Assembly: GCA_937870855.1 (NCBI GenBank)
Contig: CALMWT010000132.1
Span: 1 to 32,612 of the forward strand
Reading direction: 5' to 3'
Length of the DNA: 32,612 nt
DNA from: an uncultured Taibaiella sp.
GTDB taxonomy: Bacteria; Bacteroidota; Bacteroidia; Chitinophagales; Chitinophagaceae
Positions 1 to 8,927 of the stretch are shown here, piece by piece. Position 1 is the first letter of the stretch. Every line of letters begins with the position of its first letter. Under the pieces are notes generated by a model, which did not search any database, had not been told where the DNA came from, and saw nothing but the letters and a program-made list of their open reading frames with translations. Position numbers and translations under genes: made by a program.

Positions 1-50
1 GCGTGTTCGGGACTTGCACCCTATAGCTGATATACATGCCTGACACACAA

Positions 51-80
51 TAAAAAAGCGATGGTACAACCACCGCTTTG
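51..80 (-). terminator. Intrinsic terminator downstream of ftsH
   Basis: On the minus strand a 10-bp stem (AAAGCGGTGG / CCATCGCTTT, with one G-T wobble) and a 5-base loop run into a T-rich tail (TTTTTTATTG). It begins about 25 bases after the ftsH stop codon, so it most likely ends the rsfS-ftsH transcript. Confidence 0.7.
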
Positions 81-104
81 TAATTTTTTAAGCTACTATT
101 TTTT

Positions 105-2111
105 TTAGGACGCTATCGGATTCTCCGCAATAGTTCCTGTTACAGGAGGAATGCCTTCGTTGGGAGACATATCCTCATAAGGACGCTGACCGATTAGTCT
201 TTCAAGATCATCTTTATAAAGCACTTCCTTTTTCAAAAGTTCCGCAGCAAGTGCATTCAAATGATGCACATGTTGACGAAGTAAGTCTTTGGCTCTTTCA
301 TATTGCTCTGCAATTAAAGCCCGAACTTCCTGATCAATAATTTTAGAAGTTTCCTCAGAATAAGGCTTTGCGGTCGCATATTCCTGATTGCCGTCGTAGT
401 AAGAAACGTTCCCTACTTTTTCGTTCATGCCATAGATACTCACCATACTGTAAGCCATCTTGGTTATCCGTTCCAAATCGTTTTGCGCCCCTGTAGAAAC
501 TTTACCAAAAGTAATTTGCTCTGCGGCTCTTCCTCCAAACAATGCAACCATCTGATCCTGCATTTGCTCCAACGTGTAGAGATATTGCTCCTTCGGTAAA
601 TACTGTGCATAACCTAACGCAGCTACACCACGCGGCACTATAGAAACTTTAATAAGTGGATGCGCATGTTCTAAAAACCATCCGCAAATAGCATGTCCGG
701 CTTCATGGAATGCAATCACTTTTTTCTCTTCAGGGGAAATGATCTTGTTCTTCTTTTCAAGTCCGCCAATTACGCGATCAATAGCATCGTTGAAGTCGCT
801 CATTTCTACTTCTTCCTTGCCTTTACGTGCTGCGATCAATGCTGCTTCGTTACAGATATTGGCAATGTCTGCACCTGCAAAACCCGGAGTCTGCACAGCA
901 AGTTTATTAATATTGAGGTCAGCCGATTTCTTGATGGGTTTAAGATGCACATCAAAAATTTTCTCGCGCCCCTTTACATCCGGTATATCAATAGAAATTT
1001 GTCTGTCAAAACGACCAGGACGAAGCAATGCAGTATCCAACACATCAGGTCTATTGGTAGCTGCAAGAACAATAATGCCCGTATCGCCACTAAAGCCATC
1101 CATTTCCACAAGGAGTTGGTTCAACGTATTCTCGCGTTCATCATTGCTCATCACTACATTTTTCCCACGTGCCCGACCGATTGCATCTATCTCGTCAATG
1201 AACACGATACAAGGCGCTTTCTCTCTTGCCTGCTTAAACAAATCGCGCACACGGCTTGCACCCACACCTACAAAAAGCTCTACGAAATCGGAACCCGACA
1301 TAGAGAAGAACGGAACCTGCGCTTCGCCAGCAACCGCTTTTGCGAGCAAGGTTTTACCGGTACCCGGAGGGCCTACAAGCAAGGCTCCTTTTGGAATTTT
1401 ACCACCAAGTGCAGTGTATTTTTTAGGATTTTTCAAGAAGTCAACGATTTCCATCACCTCCACTTTCGCTTCATCAAGTCCCGCAACATCATTGAATGTA
1501 ATATTCACACGAGTGCCTTTTTCAAAAAGTTGTGCTTTCGATTTTCCGATATTGAAAATACCACCGGCGCCACCGCCCGGTGCACCACCCCCCATCTTGC
1601 GCATAATGAGAAACCACATAGCAACAAGAATGATGATTGGTAATAAAAATGAATTGAGAATATCGCGCAGCCAGTTGCCACGAACATCATAATAAACGTT
1701 TGGTTCCTTCACTTCCGCAGGCTTAGCTTTTAAGGCATCAGCCATATCATCACGAAACTGTTCGTCAGAACCAATTTTAAAAGTGAAGGCCGGTGCCTTT
1801 GCGTTATTTCCAAAGCCTGGAAGTCCTTTGTCTTCCGGCTGTTGTGGCGTGGCGGCAGGCGTAAGAAACACTTCTACTTCATTTCCATTCACCACTTTTA
1901 CCTGCTCTACCTTCCCTTTGTACAGATATTCATCTCTGAATTCCTGAAAGCTTTTCGTTACTGCGGTAGTACCTACATTGCTGGTGTAAAACTGTAGTAT
2001 GATCAACGCAACGAAAATGATACCGTACACCCAATAAATATTGAAGCGCGGACCCTTTCGCGAAGGTTTATTATCGCTGCCCGGAAAGGGCTTTTGCTTG
2101 TTATCTTCCAT
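105..2111 (-). CDS. ftsH: ATP-dependent zinc metalloprotease FtsH
   Basis: Membrane-anchored AAA+ protease that extracts and degrades membrane and short-lived cytosolic proteins as a hexamer facing the cytoplasm. At 668 residues it is full length. One membrane segment lies near residues 25-45 and a second near 150-170, with a variable periplasmic part between them. A Gly-rich linker precedes the AAA domain, which has Walker A GPPGTGKT (about 246-253), Walker B VFIDEIDAIG and the second region of homology (TNRPDVLD...RPGRFDR). The C-terminal protease domain carries the zinc motif HEAGH at 469-473. The gene lies 36 bases after rsfS and is probably co-transcribed with it; this pairing is familiar in Bacteroidota. 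Nothing appears truncated. Confidence 0.98.
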   Translation of the reverse strand: MEDNKQKPFPGSDNKPSRKGPRFNIYWVYGIIFVALIILQFYTSNVGTTAVTKSFQEFRDEYLYKGKVEQVKVVNGNEVEVFLTPAATPQQPEDKGLPGFGNNAKAPAFTFKIGSDEQFRDDMADALKAKPAEVKEPNVYYDVRGNWLRDILNSFLLPIIILVAMWFLIMRKMGGGAPGGGAGGIFNIGKSKAQLFEKGTRVNITFNDVAGLDEAKVEVMEIVDFLKNPKKYTALGGKIPKGALLVGPPGTGKTLLAKAVAGEAQVPFFSMSGSDFVELFVGVGASRVRDLFKQAREKAPCIVFIDEIDAIGRARGKNVVMSNDERENTLNQLLVEMDGFSGDTGIIVLAATNRPDVLDTALLRPGRFDRQISIDIPDVKGREKIFDVHLKPIKKSADLNINKLAVQTPGFAGADIANICNEAALIAARKGKEEVEMSDFNDAIDRVIGGLEKKNKIISPEEKKVIAFHEAGHAICGWFLEHAHPLIKVSIVPRGVAALGYAQYLPKEQYLYTLEQMQDQMVALFGGRAAEQITFGKVSTGAQNDLERITKMAYSMVSIYGMNEKVGNVSYYDGNQEYATAKPYSEETSKIIDQEVRALIAEQYERAKDLLRQHVHHLNALAAELLKKEVLYKDDLERLIGQRPYEDMSPNEGIPPVTGTIAENPIAS

Positions 2112-2147
2112 TTTATCTTTTACGTCTGTTATTTAAAGTCGGCAATA

Positions 2148-2546
2148 TTAATCATTATGCTCCACACGCCCTGCGTCTTCCCAAAGACTCTCAAGATTGT
2201 AAAAATGACGTTGTTCAGGCTGAAAAATATGAACCACTACATTTACATAATCCACCAAGGTCCATTGGTCTCCACGCTCTGTGTGATATGATTTTTCGCC
2301 ACAATTTTTCGCCACAATGTCTTCTATATTGTCGGCAATTGCCTTCACCTGAATATGCGATTGTGCTTCGCAAAGAATAAAGAAATCAGCCACCGCTTCG
2401 TCTATTTTTCGTAGATCGAGCGATATGATCTGACTGCCTTTTTTTTCCTGAATTGCTTCGATGATGGTTTTGAAAAGCTTGCTGTTGCGGGTCAACCGGT
2501 TTTCTGATTTTTTACGTCCTTGCAGTGCCGTTACTATTTTCTCCAA
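2148..2546 (-). CDS. rsfS: Ribosomal silencing factor RsfS
   Basis: RsfS (Iojap/DUF143) binds ribosomal protein uL14 on the large subunit and blocks subunit joining, lowering translation under nutrient limitation. The 132 residues include the family core: LDLRKID, the DFFILCEA segment, HTE, and the WTLVDYVNVVVHIFQPE region that contacts uL14. The start is a TTG, because the reading frame is closed by TAG two codons upstream and the protein has no internal methionine. A second TTG at residue 18 is an alternative that would still leave a full domain. It is followed by ftsH and is divergent from birA. Confidence 0.93.
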   Translation of the reverse strand: MEKIVTALQGRKKSENRLTRNSKLFKTIIEAIQEKKGSQIISLDLRKIDEAVADFFILCEAQSHIQVKAIADNIEDIVAKNCGEKSYHTERGDQWTLVDYVNVVVHIFQPEQRHFYNLESLWEDAGRVEHND

Positions 2547-2603
2547 ATGCTATAAATTCTGTTTTGTGAGAGTAATATCTTTACAATCAAAACTACTGAA
2601 ATC

Positions 2604-3362
2604 TTGGCTCATAGCTTACAGACATTATTAGATGCGCCGATAATTGAGCTTGATTGCATTGACAGTACCAATAACTATGCCATGCGTCTGATAGATGCCG
2701 ATACGGCACAGGCAGGATTAACCATTGTTGCTACGGAACAAACACAAGGCAAAGGGCAGCGGGGAAGGCAGTGGAAAGACACACCCGGAGAAAGTCTTTT
2801 AACCAGTATTATTTGTTGTCCACAATGTTCGCTCGATGAACAATTTGTTTTCAACGCGGCGGTGGCTGTCGCCATAGCCGAGGTACTCAACGAATTGTAT
2901 GAAGGCTGGAATGTGCGGATAAAATGGCCAAATGATATTGTTATCAATGACAGAAAGGCAGGAGGCATATTGATTGAGAATGTATTGCGTGGAAACCACT
3001 GGAGCTTTAGTATTATAGGGCTGGGACTAAACATTGCACAAACTGAATTTCCTGCGGAACTTCCATTTGCTACTTCTTTAAAACTCGCATCGGGTAAGGA
3101 TTTTAGTGTGAAGCATATTTTTGAACGACTACGCAAAAATGTTTTGTCAAAAGTAGGCGCATCATTGAACGGAGATGTAGTAATGAAAGACTATAATGAT
3201 TATCTCTACCGAAAAGATTGCGATCAAAAATTTACTGATGGCTCGCAGGAATGGCCGGCAACTATTCGCAGTACCGGTAGCAACGGAATGCTACAGGTAG
3301 AGCTTGCAGACGGAAGGACTTTGCATTACAACCATGGTGTGGCGCATTGGAAATGGGAGTAG
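2604..3362 (+). CDS. birA: Biotin-[acetyl-CoA-carboxylase] ligase (no DNA-binding domain)
   Basis: Joins biotin to the carrier domain of acetyl-CoA carboxylase and other biotin enzymes through biotinoyl-AMP. The sequence opens with a biotin-ligase catalytic domain (IELDCIDSTNNYA), followed by the nucleotide/biotin loop TQGKGQRGRQW (a GRGRxGR variant with Lys for Arg), KWPNDIVIN and the catalytic GGILIE, then a short C-terminal SH3-like domain. There is no N-terminal helix-turn-helix, so it should be a monofunctional enzyme and not a repressor. The start is read as TTG at 2604; the first internal ATG, at residue 27, would remove conserved residues. A -7-like TATCTTTA at 2576-2583 sits upstream, without a good -33 element. 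Confidence 0.93.
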   Translation: MAHSLQTLLDAPIIELDCIDSTNNYAMRLIDADTAQAGLTIVATEQTQGKGQRGRQWKDTPGESLLTSIICCPQCSLDEQFVFNAAVAVAIAEVLNELYEGWNVRIKWPNDIVINDRKAGGILIENVLRGNHWSFSIIGLGLNIAQTEFPAELPFATSLKLASGKDFSVKHIFERLRKNVLSKVGASLNGDVVMKDYNDYLYRKDCDQKFTDGSQEWPATIRSTGSNGMLQVELADGRTLHYNHGVAHWKWE

Positions 3363-3388
3363 TAATTGAACCCGCTAAACGATTAGCC

Positions 3389-3955
3389 TTAATACATTCC
3401 AGCCCAGTTTGCTAACATCCTCATCCCGTCAACTGTTCCCACCGATTCGGGATGAAACTGAATTCCCACACAAGGATATCTTTCATGAACAATCGCCATT
3501 ATCTGGTTATCATCGTTTGAATGTGCTATTGCTTTGAGTCCTGTTCCTGCAAGATTTTCTATTGACAGGGAATGGTAACGCATTACCGTAAATGGAGAGG
3601 AAATGCTGTCAAACAATTCATGGCCATGATGCATTAATTCACTTGTTTTTCCGTGCATGGGGTAAGGTGCATGAATAAGTTTCGCACCGAAGTACATCCC
3701 TAACGCCTGATGCCCAAGACATATTCCAAGTATGGGCGTTGTTTGGTAAAAACGATCAATCACATCCAGGCAAATGCCAGCCTGTAGTGGTGTTTCCGGA
3801 CCGGGAGAAATGATGATGCGTTCAGGATTTATTTGCTTCAATTCTTCAACAGTAATTTCATCATTGCGAAAAACTTTGCACTCATTTCCTGTTTGCAAAA
3901 GATAATGATGCAAAATGTGCGTAAAGGAATCGTAGTTATCTATCAGTACCCACAT
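3389..3955 (-). CDS. Glutamine amidotransferase, TrpG/PabA type (anthranilate or aminodeoxychorismate synthase component II)
   Basis: Class I glutamine amidotransferase subunit that releases ammonia from glutamine for a chorismate-using partner (TrpE or PabB). The 188-residue form starts MWVLIDNYDSFTH, the typical opening. It has the oxyanion-loop motif ISPGP, the nucleophile Cys79 in GICLGHQ, the MHGKTS segment and the FHPES His/Glu pair near the C-terminus. An upstream in-frame ATG (3994) adds 13 residues unlike the family, so I chose the internal start, which overlaps the end of the cvpA-like gene by 20 bases. No synthase component I lies in the window, so the sequence cannot separate tryptophan from folate use. 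Confidence 0.92.
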   Translation of the reverse strand: MWVLIDNYDSFTHILHHYLLQTGNECKVFRNDEITVEELKQINPERIIISPGPETPLQAGICLDVIDRFYQTTPILGICLGHQALGMYFGAKLIHAPYPMHGKTSELMHHGHELFDSISSPFTVMRYHSLSIENLAGTGLKAIAHSNDDNQIMAIVHERYPCVGIQFHPESVGTVDGMRMLANWAGMY

Positions 3956-4493
3956 GCTCTGGCAGGTTTTGGTTTGCATCGTTAAATAGCTCACTCAAAT
4001 CGCTGAATACATCTTTGGCAAAGGGCAACAACTTGCCTACATATTCAAACACCCACGGTGCAAGCGGTTCGAGATAGCTGTATGTCTTTGAGTAAGTTTT
4101 AGTTTCCGGGGAAACAAAGTGTACCTGATTGGCAATCCATAAAATAGAACTCCAGATAACCGCAGCCATAAAAGCATAAAGCAAACCTCCTATCAAACCA
4201 TTCAGCCAGCCGAGCATGGTAAGTTGAGCCACAGATTGAATTGCTTTCGCTAATAATCTTACCAAGACCAATACTCCGAAAAAAAGAATTGCATAGCTGA
4301 TGATGGTTGCCCAGCCAGTCGTTACCCATCCTTTTTCCAGCAACCACGCTCCAAATATTCCTGAAAGCTTCAACGCGCAAACAATGCCAAGAATAATGGC
4401 AAGCACCGAAAAAACGGCTACAATGATTCCTTTCATGTAGCCGCGAATGAAAAAAATAATGATGATCGTGAGACCGATGAAGTCGAGTACCAT
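3936..4493 (-). CDS. CvpA family membrane protein
   Basis: Small inner-membrane protein of about 185 residues with four predicted helices (near 4-20, 25-45, 60-80 and 95-120) and the Gly-rich RGYMKGIIVAVFSVLAIILG start typical of the CvpA/colicin V production family. Family members are linked to envelope homeostasis and, in E. coli, to colicin V export; the biochemical role here is not known. The family-like start is ATG at 4493 (MVLDFIGLT). A TTG start seven codons upstream would read into the palindrome at 4504-4536. The 3' end overlaps the amidotransferase gene, which suggests coupled expression. Confidence 0.85.
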   Translation of the reverse strand: MVLDFIGLTIIIIFFIRGYMKGIIVAVFSVLAIILGIVCALKLSGIFGAWLLEKGWVTTGWATIISYAILFFGVLVLVRLLAKAIQSVAQLTMLGWLNGLIGGLLYAFMAAVIWSSILWIANQVHFVSPETKTYSKTYSYLEPLAPWVFEYVGKLLPFAKDVFSDLSELFNDANQNLPEHVGTDR

Positions 4494-4503
4494 GCTGCGG
4501 TAT

Positions 4504-4536
4504 AACTTTTCCAAAGTCTTAAACTTTGGAAAAGTT
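4504..4536. repeat. Perfect 14-bp inverted repeat between the yqeY-like and cvpA-like genes
   Basis: AACTTTTCCAAAGT (4504-4517) is followed by a 5-base loop and its exact reverse complement (4523-4536). A partial third copy, GGAAAAGTT, lies at 4545-4553. There is no T-tail on the strand being transcribed, so it looks more like a dispersed palindromic intergenic element or an mRNA processing hairpin than a terminator. Confidence 0.6.
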
Positions 4537-4552
4537 CTGGAATTGGAAAAGT

Positions 4553-5002
4553 TTAGGAAGCTAAAAGTTGCTTTACTGTTTCGGAAATTGCTTTTCCATC
4601 TGCTTTACCCGCCAGTTTTTTGGAAGCCATGCCCATCACCTTCCCCATATCGGCGGCAGAAGTTGCACCCAGTTCGGCAATGATCGCTTTCAGTTCTGTT
4701 TGCAGTTCTTCTGTGCTCATTTGCTTTGGTAAAAAACGCTCAATGATTGCCAGTTCTTCGCGTTCCTTTGCTGCGAGGTCCTCACGGTTTTGCTGAGAGA
4801 AAATATCGAGCGAATCGCGGCGTTGCTTTGCCATCTTCTGAAGCATTTTTATTTCGTCTGCTTCATTTATTTCGGTTCCGCTGCCCGATGTTTTTTCCAG
4901 CAATATTGCAGCTTTGATAGCGCGAAGTGTTCGCAATGCGGCTTCATCTTTGGCACGCATAGCGGTTTTCATTTCATCCATTACTTTGGCTTCGAGTGAC
5001 AT
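4553..5002 (-). CDS. GatB/YqeY domain protein
   Basis: Small cytosolic protein of 149 residues matching the YqeY family, which is related to the tRNA-binding tail of the GatB amidotransferase subunit. Its exact role is not established. Visible family features are the helical N-terminus with the RTLRAIKAAILLEKT segment, KMLQKMAKQRRDS, the RFLPKQMSTEE motif, and a C-terminal helical domain with GKVMGMASKKLAGKADGK. The length is normal. It reads toward the cvpA-like and amidotransferase genes and is separated from them by the palindromic repeat. Confidence 0.92.
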   Translation of the reverse strand: MSLEAKVMDEMKTAMRAKDEAALRTLRAIKAAILLEKTSGSGTEINEADEIKMLQKMAKQRRDSLDIFSQQNREDLAAKEREELAIIERFLPKQMSTEELQTELKAIIAELGATSAADMGKVMGMASKKLAGKADGKAISETVKQLLAS

Positions 5003-5200
5003 TCTCTAAAAATTTAAAAGTGAAAATGCAAAAGGTAAAAAACTGTTCTATTCGGTACTTGAATTTTCAAATTAATTGGGTCGTAAAACTAATCGAAATT
5101 GCAGGCAATGTTTCTCAAATTTCCCAATTGTGTAAAAAGCACCTGAACTCCAAACTCTCAAGATTACCTTATTGTTAAGTTTGCGTAACTTGTAGTTCAA

Positions 5201-6404
5201 TTGATTTGGGTGGTGCGTTTACTGATAATAGTTACAACGTTTTTCTTGTCGTGTTTTCTTTCTACCGTTGTTGCACAACAGCAGGTAAAAAGTTGTTCGT
5301 TCGATTTTTTTGGTGAACAATTGATCCTGCCTTTTAACCCCACAAAATCTATAGAACTGAACGACAAACTTTCCGCATCTTCCGTAAAAGATTTTTATGC
5401 AAAAATGGAAATTGCCGGTTATGAACCATTGATCCGTGCGATGTTGTTGTACCAGGGGGAAACACAATGACGATGGGTTATATTACCAATTGGTTAGAAA
5501 AGTGGCTGAAAGCATTAGTCCTAAAAAAGACAACTATGCGCAATACACATTATACAAATGGTATTTCCTGCTGAAGAGCGGGCATGATGCTCAGGTATCT
5601 ATTTCGGGGGATACAATTTTGCTATATGCTCAGTGCGATGAAAATATTTACGACATTCCATTTTATACAATTGGCAACCGTCAGTATAGCTGTCTTAACT
5701 ATCACGATTACAATTTTAACCTTGATTTTTCAAAACTTGATCTCACCCGGTTAATGTTGCCAGATCAGAGTGGAAGATCATTTTCTTACAGACTTACACA
5801 TGCACCTGAGTTTAGAACCGCAGACTATGAATACAAGACACTGAAGTTTGAATACAACAATATACCTTATCATTTTAAAATCAAGATCAGTGAAAAATTG
5901 AAAGCAGTGTATGCCAACTATCCTCTGGCAGATTATCAATTGTATTTTAAGGCACCGATGAGTCGGGAAACCTACGATTCGTTTATTCCTGCCTTGAAAA
6001 AAGCAACGCGGGGAATGAAGGTGAAGAATGGTGTTGATTATCTTATGCGCTTCACTCGTTACGCTTGCCTCTACTTACCCGACATAGAAAATTTTGGGAA
6101 GGAAAAAAGATTAAGTCATCAACAGACTTTACTTTATGAACATAGCGATTGTGAAGATCGTGCTGCCTTATTTTTCTTTCTTACGAAAGAACTTTACAAC
6201 CTACCAATGGTGGTACTTGCCTATCCAAATCATGTAACTATTGCTGTAAAACTGGAACAAGCAAAGGGAACACCCATCATTTACAACGGCGAAAAATATT
6301 ACATCTGCGATCCTACCCCGCAAGGGGAAGATCTGAATATCGGGCAAATGTCAAAAGCTCTTCAAACTACACCCTATGAGATAGCCTTTGCATATAACCC
6401 CTGA
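5201..6404 (+). pseudogene. Secreted transglutaminase-like protein, interrupted by a +1 frameshift
   Basis: Two overlapping reading frames belong to one gene. The first (5201-5470) gives a signal peptide (LLIIVTTFFLSCFLSTVVAQ) and about 70 mature residues, ending YQGETQ-stop. The second, open from 5436, continues as GKHNDDGLYYQLVRKVAESI and runs to 6404. Dropping one G from the GGGGG run at 5455-5459 fuses them into one protein of about 400 residues. The C-terminal part has a transglutaminase/papain-like triad order: Cys in HSDCEDRA, His in YPNHVTIAV and Asp in ICDPTP. The start is TTG at 5201, or a GTG three or four codons later. It may be a true mutation, phase variation at the G tract or a base-calling error. 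The substrate is unknown. Confidence 0.7.
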
Positions 6405-6476
6405 CCTGCTTTTGAACTTGTAATTTGTTTATCCTTTCAATTATCAGACAGCTTGAATACCACCACACGTACCCAT

Positions 6477-7679
6477 TTAGTGTTGATGCCCTGCCATCGG
6501 ATCACTTCCCTTTTTAAAGACATACTCACTGTTGATTAAATAAGCGCCACTCGTTACTACTACATCGTTTGTATCAAGACCAGAGGCAATCTCGACGAAA
6601 CCATTGTTCTCAATACCAAGCGAAACCATTCTGCTTCGATAAGTATTCTTTCCTGTTTGAATCCACACTGTAGCGCCACGACTATCGCGTATTACAGCAT
6701 CGATTGGAAGCGTAACTGCATTTGTTTGTTTGCCTCTTATAAACACATACGCGGGCATACCTGGTCGTAACCGATTATTGTTATTAGGAACAATCACGCG
6801 CAACAAAGTAATGCGAGATGCAGTATTTGTTTCGGGGTTAATGAATTCGATAGTACCATGTGTATTGAACTCGGGTAGCCCAGGTATTTGCACCTCGGCA
6901 TTTGCAGACATATCTATTTGTGAAAGCTGCGCGGTATATGCTTGCGCTTCCGCCCATAAGGTAGTCAACTCAGCTAATCTTAAAATGATACCGCCTTCCA
7001 TAACGTACTGCCCTTCTAAGGCATCAAATCCTGTAATATAGCCGGAGTATGGACTAAAAAATGTTGTTTGAATACTCGCCTTACCCAAACGTTCCATTTG
7101 TTTTATTTGTCCTTCCGTTAGCCCCCATAAGAGTAATTTGTTTTTCGCACTTTGCATCAAATCCTGAAAATCAACAATGCCATTTCCGAGCACACGTCGC
7201 TTTTCAAGCGCAAGCAAATATTCCTGCTTCGCATTGTTGAGTTCTTCGCTGTACAACTCGTAGATAGGCTCACCCTTTTTTACAAAGTCTCCAACATTGC
7301 GATAATACAAACGGTCAATTCTGCCCATGATGCGGGCGCTCACTGCATTCGTTTTCTTTTGGTCAATATTAAGTGTTGCCGTCAAAACCGTTCTGTTTCC
7401 GATCATGCGCTTTCTAAGTGTGTCAACTTTTATATTGCCTAACTGAATTTGCTGGTCCGACAACATGATCTCATCTTTGGCTGCACTGCCTGATTTCGAT
7501 ACAGCTATTAAATCCATCTGGCAAATTGGGCATGTACCGGGCTTATCGGAAATAATCTGCGGGTGCATGGAACAGGTGTAATACACATCTTCTTTGTTCG
7601 TAGTCTCCGTTCGGCTCTTGCAGCTTACAAGGGAAAAAATCAAACCGCACAATAACAAAATAAATCTCGTACTACTCAT
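6477..7679 (-). CDS. RND efflux periplasmic adaptor (CusB-like) with heavy-metal-binding head, copy 2
   Basis: Membrane-fusion lipoprotein that links the RND pump to the outer-membrane channel and may pass metal to the pump. A lipobox (LVSC, Cys20) is followed by a heavy-metal-binding zinc-ribbon-like domain ([10 protein letters not shown]...CPICQMDL), then the barrel-sandwich, helical-hairpin and beta-barrel parts of a CusB/HlyD_D23 adaptor. It ends in a His-rich tail (MAGHQH). The length of 400 residues is normal. It overlaps the upstream adaptor by 8 bases and is last in the efflux operon. It is a clear paralogue of its neighbour, with the same domain order. Metal specificity (Cu/Ag most likely from context) is inferred. 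Confidence 0.9.
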   Translation of the reverse strand: MSSTRFILLLCGLIFSLVSCKSRTETTNKEDVYYTCSMHPQIISDKPGTCPICQMDLIAVSKSGSAAKDEIMLSDQQIQLGNIKVDTLRKRMIGNRTVLTATLNIDQKKTNAVSARIMGRIDRLYYRNVGDFVKKGEPIYELYSEELNNAKQEYLLALEKRRVLGNGIVDFQDLMQSAKNKLLLWGLTEGQIKQMERLGKASIQTTFFSPYSGYITGFDALEGQYVMEGGIILRLAELTTLWAEAQAYTAQLSQIDMSANAEVQIPGLPEFNTHGTIEFINPETNTASRITLLRVIVPNNNNRLRPGMPAYVFIRGKQTNAVTLPIDAVIRDSRGATVWIQTGKNTYRSRMVSLGIENNGFVEIASGLDTNDVVVTSGAYLINSEYVFKKGSDPMAGHQH

Positions 7680-8925
7680 TGTTGCTCTTTATAAAACTTT
7701 CACTATCCATAAGGTATTGTGCATTCAACGCCACCGAATCATTAGCCCCTAAGCCTTCCATTATTTGAATCCATTCGGTATGTGTATGACCTGTAACAAC
7801 TTTCTTCACGGCAAAGCCTGTACCTCGTTTTACGAATACAATTTCATTCATACCGAGCGATAGCACCGACTCTTTAGGCAGCCACCAGCCTGCATGAGCC
7901 TTGGCGAAAATGGTAGCTCGTATCTGGCTGCCTACCGGAAGCCGATAACCGCTGTTGGGAATGTTTACACGAGCAGTAATTGTCTTACTGCCTTGTCTAA
8001 ACACGGGTTCTATGTAGGCAATGGTTGCGCGGAAATCTTTGACCGGGTTTGCTTCAGGCACTATACGCAAATTGTCACCCACTTTAATATACGGCTGGTC
8101 AGACTGATAAATACCCAATACACCCCACAACTTATCAGGATCATAAACGGAAAATAATGTTTGCCCCTTTTGCACATACATGCCTTCTTTCAAGTTCAGT
8201 TCTCGTGTGGTTTGGTTGGTTGCTTCGTTCATATTCGTTGCAGCGTCCTGTGGCATTGCAGCGCCTGCCTGCGCTTCATGTATATGTCCTGAATAGTTGC
8301 TGTACACGCTTATGCTCAGTGAAGCTTTTCTTGTTGCAATCACGTTCTGTACTTGCGCTGAAGACATACCCAAAAGCAACAGCCTTTGCTTTGCGGAAGA
8401 AATGAGCGATTGATTATTCGGATCGTTCTTTAAAAGAAACAATAAGTTTTCCTGTGCTGTCAACAACTCAGGGCTGTAAATATCCATGATGCGCTGTCCT
8501 TTTTCTATAAGCTGATAACGGTACTTCACATACAATCGTTCTATACGACCTGTAGTTCTCGATGCAATAGTACCGACAGAAGATGTGTTGTAGGCGGTAT
8601 ATCCAAGAGCTTCAATTTCCATTGGCTGATTTCGGTATTGCGCAGTTGTTACAGGAATGGTAGATAGAACATATTTATCAGTTGGTTGCAGTAGTGTTGT
8701 AAGGGTAATGTCCGTGATCTTACTTGCGTTAGTTTCTTTTTTCACCAAGTCCATTCCGCAGATAGGACAAGAACCGGGTGCATCTCTTACAATTTCCGGG
8801 TGCATGGGACAGGTATATTGCGTCTGTTGGTTGTTTGTTGTTTTGGTTGTTTGCTCACATGCCGAAATGCCAACCATGAAAACAGCAATAAACAGAGTCC
8901 AAAAAATAATTTTCAAATGCGGCAT
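7672..8925 (-). CDS. cusB: RND efflux periplasmic adaptor (CusB-like) with heavy-metal-binding head, copy 1
   Basis: Membrane-fusion lipoprotein of the Cus-type pump, 417 residues. The lipobox ISAC (Cys23) is followed by a heavy-metal-binding domain (YTCPMHPEI...CPICGMDLV) and the CusB-type adaptor core: a lipoyl-like half motif near [18 protein letters not shown], a hairpin region, and a second half motif near [19 protein letters not shown]. It starts 2 bases after the TolC-like gene and overlaps the second adaptor by 8 bases. A Met/Gln/Ala-rich insert ([16 protein letters not shown]) interrupts the second lipoyl-like half and is absent from copy 2. Having two different adaptors suggests a mixed adaptor ring; that is inference. 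Confidence 0.9.
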   Translation of the reverse strand: MPHLKIIFWTLFIAVFMVGISACEQTTKTTNNQQTQYTCPMHPEIVRDAPGSCPICGMDLVKKETNASKITDITLTTLLQPTDKYVLSTIPVTTAQYRNQPMEIEALGYTAYNTSSVGTIASRTTGRIERLYVKYRYQLIEKGQRIMDIYSPELLTAQENLLFLLKNDPNNQSLISSAKQRLLLLGMSSAQVQNVIATRKASLSISVYSNYSGHIHEAQAGAAMPQDAATNMNEATNQTTRELNLKEGMYVQKGQTLFSVYDPDKLWGVLGIYQSDQPYIKVGDNLRIVPEANPVKDFRATIAYIEPVFRQGSKTITARVNIPNSGYRLPVGSQIRATIFAKAHAGWWLPKESVLSLGMNEIVFVKRGTGFAVKKVVTGHTHTEWIQIMEGLGANDSVALNAQYLMDSESFIKSNNE

Positions 8926-8927
8926 GC

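Noticed and set aside
693..1692. Two long plus-strand frames opposite ftsH
   Set aside because: They are antisense shadows of a highly conserved gene, rich in Ser/Cys/Phe with no domain or start context of their own.
3955..3994. Longer N-terminus for the TrpG/PabA-type amidotransferase
   Set aside because: The added residues are the out-of-frame reading of the end of the cvpA-like gene and precede the conserved VLIDNYDSF start.
5003..5200. Possible small gene in the A/T-rich divergent gap (frame at 4996-5178)
   Set aside because: Lys/Asn/Ser-rich composition follows the A/T bias, it overlaps the 5' end of the yqeY-like gene, and no motif is seen; I found no convincing promoter there either.
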